Assembly: GCF_004355225.1 (NCBI RefSeq)
Contig: NZ_CP037933.1
Coordinates: 682,001 to 746,000, forward strand
Direction: 5' to 3'
Origin: Flavobacterium nackdongense
GTDB taxonomy: Bacteria; Bacteroidota; Bacteroidia; Flavobacteriales; Flavobacteriaceae
Length of the DNA: 64,000 nt
Below, in pieces: positions 54,660-62,171 of this stretch (its first letter is position 1; each line of letters opens with the position of its first letter). The position numbers were made by a program, and so were the translations under genes. The notes beneath the pieces are model-generated. The model was not told the DNA's origin, made no database searches, and saw nothing but the letters and a program-made list of their open reading frames with translations.

Positions 54660-56408
54660 ATGATTGATAAAATAACAAATATCATACATGAAGAACCTTT
54701 CATAGGAAAAGATGGTTTGTCCTATATCAAAATTACCAAGGAGATTTTAACACCTCGCAAAACGTATTTAAAAGGAACGATTACAGGAAAATATAGAGGA
54801 AGTAAATTACCCGATGAAAATGATAAATCCGAATTATTTGATTTTGAAATATATGAAGCCGAGGTTTTATGTAATTCTTTAGATGATTTCAGAAAGAACC
54901 AAGCTTTTATTTTCCCCAATGATTTTAAAAATCTTTCAAATGAAACTAAAATAAAAGGAACAGTTTTTCCTAAAGATAAACTTCCAAAGACATTGCCGGT
55001 TTTAATCAAAGCAAATGAGAAGTCATTTGGAGTAAATGTCTTGGAACCACAACTGTTCGAATTTGATATTATCCACAAATTACATCAAACTAATGGAGAC
55101 GAGGTTTTTGGTACATTCGATGCTTTTATAACGGGTTACGTTCTTGATTATGAAAGAGAAGAAATTGAAGAAGTTGTTGGGCCAATTGTTAAGGCACCAG
55201 TTATTAATGTACCTATTAAACCCATTAAACCTACTTCTTGTAAATGTAGCACTATAGAAACTGGAAAAACAGAAACAAAAGGAGATTACATTAGAAAAGA
55301 ATTTAAATGCAAAAACCATAATGACAATGTATGGGGAGACTGGAAATACAATAAAGAAGAGCCTTTTGGTTGTATGGGTTGCTTTAGTCAAATTTTTGCC
55401 ATCATAGCTGTTTTGATAGGACTATTCTTTTTGATACAATTATTTCCGTTTCTACTAATTTTTGTAGGTTTCTATTTGGTGTTATTTTTAATAGGTTTTC
55501 TTGCACCATATTTTAAATGGATTTTTAGAATATTAGGAATTTTATTCTTGATTGTTTTTCTTGGTTCATTAGTTAAAACTTGTTCTGGTTCATCCCAGCA
55601 TTATAGTCCAACTCCCCTTATTGTTGATACTCCCAGAGAGGTAAATCCAGTTATCGAGCCAATTGTAGATACAACAACTACTAACGCGATTGACACTCTT
55701 CAAAAACCAAAATTAGACAGTATAATAACGCGATTTAGAAGATGGAAAGATTATAGCGGCAAAAATTATGAAGGAAAGTATCAAATAAGAGTAAGCGATT
55801 TTAATAAAGCCCGTTATTATAAAAATAATTTGAATTTAAACCAAAGATCCATCAATTCATATGACAAAGTAGTTTTTAGTTTAAAAGAATTTGATAAAAA
55901 TAGATTCAATAGTGTTTATAATCTTTTTGATAGCATTGGTAAAGCAAACCAATTAAGTAAAATTAAGTTTGCAGAAATGATTGTTACTTTTGTTCAGGAC
56001 ATTCCATATGTAATAGTGTTAAATGATGGTTGTGATGCGAGCCTATATAATGACAAATTTACTAGGAATTATATACTAAATCGTCAAGGGGAGTGTGATG
56101 GCAACCAACGTTTTGGAATAAATACTCCAGTAGAATTTTTAACCAATTTAAAAGGTGATTGTGATACAAGAACATTATTGCTTTATACAATATTTTCTCA
56201 TTACGATTACGATGTAGCCTTAATGAGTAGCGAATTTTATGGTCATTCGATTATTGGAATAAATCTTCCAATAAACGGAATTGCATATATTTACAATAAT
56301 CAAAAGTATGTGCTATGGGAAACCACTGCTCCAAATTGTGAACCTGGAATAATACCAAATGAAATTTCAAATTTAAATAACTGGAGAATCTCCTTAAAAT
56401 CTAAATAA
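54660..56408 (+). CDS. Membrane protein with periplasmic transglutaminase-like domain
   Basis: 582 residues. The N-terminal 200 residues are a beta-rich region with no signal peptide ('TPRKTYLKGTITGKYRG'), with a Cys-rich patch near 195-245 ('CKCSTIETGK', 'FKCKNHNDN', 'FGCMGCFSQ'). Three helices follow (about 245-310), then a domain from about 355 whose end holds 'LKGDCDTRTLLLYTIF' (candidate catalytic Cys near 501) and 'FYGHSIIGINLP' (candidate His near 529), with 'VLWETTAPN' beyond: a transglutaminase/NlpC-like papain fold. The soluble ends must lie on opposite sides of the membrane or be linked by an odd number of helices. Confidence 0.68.
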   Translation: MIDKITNIIHEEPFIGKDGLSYIKITKEILTPRKTYLKGTITGKYRGSKLPDENDKSELFDFEIYEAEVLCNSLDDFRKNQAFIFPNDFKNLSNETKIKGTVFPKDKLPKTLPVLIKANEKSFGVNVLEPQLFEFDIIHKLHQTNGDEVFGTFDAFITGYVLDYEREEIEEVVGPIVKAPVINVPIKPIKPTSCKCSTIETGKTETKGDYIRKEFKCKNHNDNVWGDWKYNKEEPFGCMGCFSQIFAIIAVLIGLFFLIQLFPFLLIFVGFYLVLFLIGFLAPYFKWIFRILGILFLIVFLGSLVKTCSGSSQHYSPTPLIVDTPREVNPVIEPIVDTTTTNAIDTLQKPKLDSIITRFRRWKDYSGKNYEGKYQIRVSDFNKARYYKNNLNLNQRSINSYDKVVFSLKEFDKNRFNSVYNLFDSIGKANQLSKIKFAEMIVTFVQDIPYVIVLNDGCDASLYNDKFTRNYILNRQGECDGNQRFGINTPVEFLTNLKGDCDTRTLLLYTIFSHYDYDVALMSSEFYGHSIIGINLPINGIAYIYNNQKYVLWETTAPNCEPGIIPNEISNLNNWRISLKSK

Positions 56409-56409
56409 T

Positions 56410-56919
56410 ATGGACAAACAAAGCTTATTTTTTACTTCTATTGTGGCAATTGTAGCAACGGTACTTTTATTAATGGGAATTCAATTTCTCGCTAAAAAAC
56501 TAAACATTAAATCAGAAAACGAACAAAAAATTTCGATTTGTTATTCCATTTGGACATCATCCATAATGATCGCTTTCTTTATGTTTTTAAAAGTAGCTTT
56601 AGGGTTAGTTGAAAACTCTATTGAACTAATAATATATTCTAAAACTATTGATAATGCCTTTATTGCTGTAATGCAAAAAATTGCTGTTTTCTCTGGATTC
56701 ACATTTCTTTTTACATTTTTAGCCTATTATATAGTTCATGTTTTACTGACTTTCACCATTGGAAAAAGGAATGATGGCATAGAAATGGAAAAAGAAAATA
56801 TAGGTTATTTTTTTATCAAAGGAGCATTATTAATTCTCTTAGTATTTTCTTTAATTACAATTTTTGAACATTTTTTAGGATGGTTTGTTATTAAAGTAGA
56901 TACCCCTTTTTATCATTAG
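56410..56919 (+). CDS. Four-helix membrane protein of the DUF4407 operon
   Basis: 169 residues, starting 1 base after the previous stop. Hydrophobic segments near 9-27, 45-66, 92-116 and 136-158; short loops. No family recognised. The tight spacing suggests it belongs to the same membrane complex as the DUF4407 and transglutaminase-like proteins. Confidence 0.6.
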   Translation: MDKQSLFFTSIVAIVATVLLLMGIQFLAKKLNIKSENEQKISICYSIWTSSIMIAFFMFLKVALGLVENSIELIIYSKTIDNAFIAVMQKIAVFSGFTFLFTFLAYYIVHVLLTFTIGKRNDGIEMEKENIGYFFIKGALLILLVFSLITIFEHFLGWFVIKVDTPFYH

Positions 56920-56942
56920 GCAAATAAATAATTTCAATAATT

Positions 56943-57158
56943 ATGATAAAAAAAACATTGACAATAATTACTTTTATATTTATAACAGCTTTTTCTCCCA
57001 ATAAAACTACAGTTTATATTTGTGGACCACTAGGTGCAAAAAAATATCATCATTCAAGTTATTGTAGAGGTTTAAGTGCATGCAAACATCAGATAAATGA
57101 AGTTTCCAAAGAAAAAGCTATTTCCTTAGGCTTAGCGCTTTGTGGCTGGGAAGATTAA
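56943..57158 (+). CDS. Small exported Cys/His protein
   Basis: 71 residues. A signal peptide ('MIKKTLTIITFIFITAFSPN') is followed by 'VYICGPLGAKKYHHSSYCRG' and 'LSACKH', ending 'GLALCGWED'. The Cys/His pattern C-x(8)-H-H-x3-C-x5-C-x-H resembles the small metal-binding domains that occur with nucleases and in some secreted proteins. The adjacent downstream gene is in fact a secreted nuclease-fold protein. Confidence 0.6.
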   Translation: MIKKTLTIITFIFITAFSPNKTTVYICGPLGAKKYHHSSYCRGLSACKHQINEVSKEKAISLGLALCGWED

Positions 57159-57200
57159 TAAATTTAACATCTAGCATTTTAAGTACTAAAATCAAAAATA

Positions 57201-57998
57201 TTGAAAAAGTTTATTTACTGTATTTTCCTATTCACCTCTACCCTATTCTCCCAAGTCAAACTCCTTTCCTGGAACATAGAAAATTTGGGGCAATCGAAAT
57301 CAAACGGCGAAATCAGTTTTATAGCCAACACAGTCAAAGATTATGACATTGTAGCTATACAGGAAGTCGTGGCAGGTGATGGTGGTGCGCAAGCGGTGGC
57401 GAAACTCGCTGATGAACTCAACAGAAAAGGAGCGAAATGGGATTATACTATCAGTGACCCTACTAGTAGTAGTGCCTATAAAACGGAGCGGTATGCTTTT
57501 TTATGGAAAACGAATCGGGTAAAAAAGATAGGGAAAGCGTGGCTAGAAGTAAACTACCATTTAGAGATTGACAGAGAGCCTTACCTCTGCACTTTTCAAT
57601 ATGAAAACAAACAATTTACGGTCGTCAATTTTCACGCCATAACCAAGAAAATGCAACCGGAAACAGAGATCAAATATTTTAAATTTTTACCTAGTGCATA
57701 TCCCAGTTTGAATCTGATTTTTGTTGGCGATTTCAACTGTCCCCAATCGCACACGGTTTTCAATCCTTTGAAGAAGATGGGTTATCAACCTATTTTTATG
57801 AATCAGAAGACCTCTTTGAAAAAAGAATGTGTTACCGGAGATTGCCTAGCATCGGAATTTGACAATATTTTTTACGATACAAAAATTACGAAACTAAATT
57901 CTGGAGTTCTTCCTTTTTACAAAGATTTCAATTCTTTGAAGGAAGCCCGAATGATTTCTGATCATATCCCAATTTGGTTTGCCTTTTCTGTAAACTGA
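57201..57998 (+). CDS. Secreted endonuclease/exonuclease/phosphatase-family protein
   Basis: 265 residues with a TTG start at 57201, chosen because it alone gives the signal peptide ('KKFIYCIFLFTSTLFSQ'). EEP-fold motifs: 'LLSWNIENLG' (metal-binding Asn), 'DIVAIQEVV' (catalytic Glu), 'FHAITKK' (His), 'LNLIFVGDFNCP' (Asp-Asn) and 'MISDHIPIW' (Asp-His). All core residues are present, so the enzyme is probably active on nucleic acid or a phosphoester in the periplasm or medium. It ends the eight-gene run begun at 50933. Confidence 0.85.
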   Translation: MKKFIYCIFLFTSTLFSQVKLLSWNIENLGQSKSNGEISFIANTVKDYDIVAIQEVVAGDGGAQAVAKLADELNRKGAKWDYTISDPTSSSAYKTERYAFLWKTNRVKKIGKAWLEVNYHLEIDREPYLCTFQYENKQFTVVNFHAITKKMQPETEIKYFKFLPSAYPSLNLIFVGDFNCPQSHTVFNPLKKMGYQPIFMNQKTSLKKECVTGDCLASEFDNIFYDTKITKLNSGVLPFYKDFNSLKEARMISDHIPIWFAFSVN

Positions 57999-57999
57999 G

Positions 58000-58428
58000 T
58001 GTACATCATCAGTGAAAAGGGGACTGATTTAAACCAAATCAAATAATTCCCTAAATTTAAAAAGTGCATGAGCTTCTAACCTCTACCCTCCAATGTGCTT
58101 CCACACCGAACAAACAACGTTAGGCATAGTATTGAAACTATTTTTACTAGGCTTCTCGATACCATTTTTAATAGTAAAGCTGTTGCATTACTAGTAAAAA
58201 CCACTCGAAGTGACGGCTAAATGATTCATCGGTTACTTGGAGGAAGTTGTCGTTTGTGAGTTGTGATTTGCGGGTTGTGATCCTTAGAAAGGATTAGGAT
58301 GAAAAGCGTTTTGGGATTGTTTTTCTGCGATGCAGAGTCTCACGACTTCGGATTTTTTTCTCAATTACGCACTGCCACGAGGTTATCGAAGTACTGCAAT
58401 TCTAAATCATAACCGCTTTACCCCCTCT
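58000..58428. other. 430-base non-coding stretch
   Basis: Only short 'gtgatttgcgggttgtgatcc' words and scattered AT runs; no gene, RNA or clear hairpin that I can support. Confidence 0.5.
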
Positions 58429-59127
58429 TTAACAAATCAACAACAACCGATATTCCCCTTCCTTTTCTACGGGAGCTCTGTGAATGCAAGGCAGCACTTG
58501 TTGTTCCGGATGATCCACCGCCAGGCGCCAGAGGTGTCCTAGTCCTAAATTGACAGGCGTGGCATTGGGTTGCGCCTGATAATGCAAATCGAAGTAGTTT
58601 TCTTTAAAAAAGTCTTCCAATTCTTCCGCTGGGCCGTTGTGCAGGGCTGCCAACTTTTCTCTAATTTCAGGAATTAGGATTTTTTGCTCCGCTTGGGCAT
58701 TTGCAATAATATCACTAGCCGCTCCGTGATAGGTACACAAAAAAGTATCTGTGGCTATGGGCGAACGATCCACATGAAAGGAATACACATCGGTCGAGAT
58801 GAAATCGAACTCCTCATCCCGTTCGTAACATTTCAATAAATTGAGCGAGGGCGAAGCCCCAAAATCAGTTAACAATTGCCAATCGTTTAAGATGATATCT
58901 CTCGCTACACTCCCCTGTTCCGAAAGTTGGAGTGCCAATAAGTCTTCTGGCTGTACTACGGTGATGTTTCCTTTGAGTTGGAGTTGGTTGACAATGGCAG
59001 CAAAATCGCCTTCCAAATGGCGGTACCAGCAGAGGGCATTTCGTTCTCCTTTAAAATCCGTGTTTACCAATTCTGAAAAAGTGGAGACTAGTCCAATTTG
59101 GCTGTTGTTGGAAAATGGATGGGTCAT
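58429..59127 (-). CDS. DUF1826-like protein
   Basis: 232 residues, soluble, no signal peptide. The pattern 'VYSFHVDRSPIATDTFLCTYHGAASD' (His, Cys and His in the middle) and the later 'NLGLGHLWRLAVDHPEQ' match my recollection of DUF1826, a family linked to zinc-responsive loci in other bacteria. The His/Cys residues could bind a metal, but no function is established. The GC content is higher than in the preceding island. Monocistronic. Confidence 0.6.
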   Translation of the reverse strand: MTHPFSNNSQIGLVSTFSELVNTDFKGERNALCWYRHLEGDFAAIVNQLQLKGNITVVQPEDLLALQLSEQGSVARDIILNDWQLLTDFGASPSLNLLKCYERDEEFDFISTDVYSFHVDRSPIATDTFLCTYHGAASDIIANAQAEQKILIPEIREKLAALHNGPAEELEDFFKENYFDLHYQAQPNATPVNLGLGHLWRLAVDHPEQQVLPCIHRAPVEKEGEYRLLLIC

Positions 59128-59219
59128 AGTGGTGATGAAAAAGGCTGTTTCTTACTGTGGTACAAAAGTAGGGAATTGTTATGAGTTGTGGGGTGTCGGT
59201 TGTGGGGTGTCGGTTAATT

Positions 59220-59520
59220 GGTTAATCGGTTAATTGTTTAAGGGTTGGGGGATGTTGGGACACGGATGACACGGATTTACCTTGTAAAGACACAGATAAA
59301 ACGGATTTTTTTTATCGTGTTGGTGTTGAAACGATTAACGCGGATTGTTGGCCCCATCTAAAGATGTGGCTTTATAGTTTCTTTTATGGTATTGGGAGTT
59401 TGTGGTAGGATGAGTTTTTGACCACAAATTACACGAATTTGCACAAATTTATTTTGTGGTGGAAAGTGTGAGTTGTTGGTTTTAATTACAATTGTTTGCC
59501 TGCGCGCCGCCTGGCTCCTT
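59220..59520. repeat. 301-bp direct repeat, copy 1
   Basis: From ggttaatcggttaattg to ctggctcctt. The same sequence, about 95% identical by eye and the same length, occurs at 60691-60991. Contains ggacacggatgacacggatt, atcgtgttggtgttgaaacg and accacaaattacacgaattt words typical of flavobacterial intergenic DNA. Confidence 0.85.
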
Positions 59521-59949
59521 GCCCTACCCCCTAACCCCCTAAAGGGGGAACTGGCAAGAGGGATGTAGTTTGTGTTTTATGGTTTATAGTTGTGGGTGTT
59601 CATCGCTATTGTTTGCCACCGCACCGGCTGGCTCCTTCGCTAAAATAGTCCACCGGACTGTTTTTTAACGCTCGGCCCGGTTGTGTCCTTCGACAGGCTC
59701 AGGATGACAGTGAGTTGTGGGGTGTCAGTTGTGGGTTGTCGGTTATCTGTTATCCGTTATTTGTTATCCGTTATTTGTTGTCAGTTATCAGCTAACCGAT
59801 TAACCGATTAACCGATTAACCAATTAAAAGTTTAATTGAAAGAGATATTGGTATTTGGAATTTGGATTTTGGATTTTACCCTTTGTCCTATCAAAAAAAG
59901 ATTGTAGTTTTGAAAAAACAATATATCAGCCCCATTACAGCCCCTATTT
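59521..59949. other. Repeat-rich non-coding stretch before the GYF-domain gene
   Basis: Holds a CCCTAACCCCCT palindrome (59524-59550), a second 'ggctggctccttcgctaaaa' word (59620-59650) shared with 60970, gtccttcgacaggctcagga at 59687, and 'gttatccgttatttgtt' tandem words. Confidence 0.6.
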
Positions 59950-60669
59950 ATGAAAAAATATTTCCTTCACGACGGTACCGAAAGCAGTGGTCCTTTTGAT
60001 TTTGAAGAATTAATTACCCAAAAAATCACCCCCAAAACGCCTGTGTGGTTCGAAGGAATGGAAAAATGGAAATTTGCGGGAGAAATCCCTGAATTGCAGT
60101 CTATTTTTAAGGTCAGTCCTCCTCCATTGGATATCAAAAAGGAGGAACCCATACCCCAAAAAACTGCGGTTAAACTAGCCAAAAAACAAATCTTTAGCCT
60201 AAGTCGCCCGACTTTTTTTATCATTTGTGCCGCCATTGTGCTCTTGGCAGGCATCTCCTATTTGAAAAACCTTGAAGAAACCAGAAGCCGAGAATTGCGC
60301 ATCAAAAACCATAAAACCGAAGTCGAAAATTACCAACTAGAGCTGAAAGAAAAAGAAATTGAGGAGCAAAAGAAAATGCAGGCCGAGGCCGAAAAAGCCG
60401 CTGCGGAAAGAGCCCTTGAACAACAAAAACAAGCCAAAACCGACAGAATTATCGAGATCGATAAATTAATCGCCATCTCGCAATCGAATCTTGAAGCGAG
60501 CAAAAGAAAATTGAACAATGCCTCAGGTTTCAAAATATTGAGAAGTTCGACGGAAAAGAAAGAGGAACTCAATGCCCTGCAACTGCAAATCGATTCCATC
60601 TACAAAGATATTGACCAACTCAAAATTGAATCGAATCAGTTGAAATTGGATTTGGAGAAAATACCGTGA
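59950..60669 (+). CDS. GYF_2 (DUF4339) domain protein with membrane helix and coiled coil
   Basis: 239 residues. The N-terminal 55 residues are a GYF_2/DUF4339 domain ('YFLHDGTESSGPFDFEEL' and 'KTPVWFEGMEKWKFAGEI'), which in other bacteria binds peptides or helps anchor proteins. A single helix near 82-103 ('TFFIICAAIVLLAGISYL') is followed by a long Glu/Lys/Gln-rich coiled coil (about 108-235) in the periplasm. The gene lies between two 301-bp direct repeats, so the whole unit could be deleted by recombination. Function unknown. Confidence 0.8.
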   Translation: MKKYFLHDGTESSGPFDFEELITQKITPKTPVWFEGMEKWKFAGEIPELQSIFKVSPPPLDIKKEEPIPQKTAVKLAKKQIFSLSRPTFFIICAAIVLLAGISYLKNLEETRSRELRIKNHKTEVENYQLELKEKEIEEQKKMQAEAEKAAAERALEQQKQAKTDRIIEIDKLIAISQSNLEASKRKLNNASGFKILRSSTEKKEELNALQLQIDSIYKDIDQLKIESNQLKLDLEKIP

Positions 60670-60690
60670 TGAGAGGTTAATCGGTTAAGC

Positions 60691-60991
60691 GGTTAATCGG
60701 TTAATTGTTTAAGGGTTGTGCGATGTTGGGACACGGATGACACGGATTTACTTTGTAAAGACGCAGATAAAACGGATTTTTTTTATCGTGTTGGTGTTGA
60801 AACGATTAACGCGGATTGTTGGCCCCATCTAAAGATGTAGCTTTATAGGTTCTTTTATGGAATTAGGAGTTTGTGGTAGGATGAGTTTTTGACCACAAAT
60901 TACACTAATTTGCACAAATTTATTTTGTGGTGGATAGTGTGAGTTGTTGGTTTTAATTACAATTGTTTGCCTGTGCGCCGGCTGGCTCCTT
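60691..60991. repeat. 301-bp direct repeat, copy 2
   Basis: Same order of words and same length as 59220-59520; it then continues into gctaaaacagtccactggac (60994-61040), which matches 59641-59690 instead, so the repeat was shuffled. Confidence 0.85.
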
Positions 60992-61124
60992 CGCTAAAAC
61001 AGTCCACTGGACTGTTTTTTAACGCTCGGCCCGGTTGTGGGTTAATTGGTTAAGTGATTAAGAGTTGTGGGTTATGGGGGTTATATGGAATTTGCATTAT
61101 TCTTAGTATAAAAACACTACCGCA

Positions 61125-61300
61125 TTTTTATTGGTAGTTCAAAATGAAGGAAAAAGACAAGTTAAAAGAAAAATTAAGCATTATATTCTTGATGCAATTA
61201 TTTCAGTCGGTTGCTTTGTAAATTCCAAACGAGGTTCGCAATTTCGTCAATGGGCAAGTCAAGGTTTAAAATCGTATTTTTGCGACTATATCATAGCAGG
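61125..61300 (+). pseudogene. Middle fragment of a RhuM-family protein
   Basis: The frame starting near 61128 reads 'VVQNEGKRQVKRKIKH' and then 'YILDAIISVGCFVNSKRG' and 'SQFRQWASQGLK', which is the central block of RhuM-type proteins (EGxRxVKRKI...ISVGYRVNSKRG). No N-terminus is present and it runs straight into the leader of the next gene, so this is a remnant. Confidence 0.7.
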
Positions 61301-61303
61301 ATA

Positions 61304-61830
61304 ATGGAAATCGAAATCTATAAAACAAAAGAAAATACTACTGAAGTTCGAGTACTATTTCAAAAAGAAACTGTTTGGCTTAATCAAGCTCAATTAGCAG
61401 AGTTATTTGAAAAAGATAGAACTGTAGTTTCAAAACATATCCGTAATATATTTAAAGAAGGTGAATTAGAAGAAAAAGTGGTCTGTGCAAAATTTGCACA
61501 TACCACTCAACATGGTGCTGTAAAAGGAAAAACTCAAGAAGCAATCAGTAATTATTATAACCTCGATGTTATCATATATCAGTACAGGAAAAAGCAGGGC
61601 ATTTGTTGTATTTTGTGACCAAAAACCATTCGTTTTCAGATGGAAATAAGCGAATTGCTGCTTTTCTGTTTGTTTGGTTTCTGGAGCGAAATGCTTTGCT
61701 GTATAACGAAGGAAAAAAAGTAATTGACGATAATGCCCTAGTAGCATTAACCTTGATGATAGCCGAGTCGAAACCGGATGATAAAGACATGATGGTTAAA
61801 GTAATAATAAATTTGATTAACAATAGATAA
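61304..61830 (+). pseudogene. RhuM-Fic/DOC protein with internal deletion and frameshift
   Basis: ATG 61304 begins 'MEIEIYKTKENTTEVRVLFQ' and 'TVWLNQAQLAELFEKDRTVV', the RhuM N-terminus, up to 'ISNYYNLDVII'. At about 61577-61585 the sequence jumps to the end of the C-terminal Fic/DOC domain in another frame: 'EKAGHLLYFVTKNHSFSDGN' with the Fic-type motif HSFSDGNKR, to TAA at 61830. Intact proteins of this type are near 330 residues, so about 450 bp are missing. The remnant Fic active site (HxFxDGNKR) is complete, and an ATG at 61603 could restart it as a 75-residue piece. Confidence 0.85.
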
Positions 61831-62171
61831 GGGGGTGTCGGTTAATTGGTTAATTGGTTAATTGGTTAATTGGTTAATTGTTTAATCGGTTAATTGTTTA
61901 AGAGTTTAGGGGTTAATTAGTTGTCGGTTACCTGTTGTCGGTTAGCCGTTGCCCGTTATCCGTTATTTGTTGTTAGTTTTCAGTTAACCGATTAACCGTT
62001 TAACCGATTAACCATACACCATTTACATTATTCTTAAAATAAAAACCTGATTTTATCGATTTGGACTAATTTACATCTAAATTCAATTAATTATTATTAT
62101 ATAAATTCGATATTTAGTGATTTTTTTGCAATATTTGTATCTATCAAATACTATCAAAAAAACACTTCCTT
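61831..62171. repeat. 341-base repeat-rich leader of the transglutaminase gene
   Basis: 61841-61890 is a tandem ggttaatt array; 61925-62010 has 'gttatccgttatttgttg' and 'taaccgattaaccg' words. The last 150 bases are AT-rich and probably hold the promoter; aatatttg at 62130-62137 is a weak -7 box. Confidence 0.6.
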
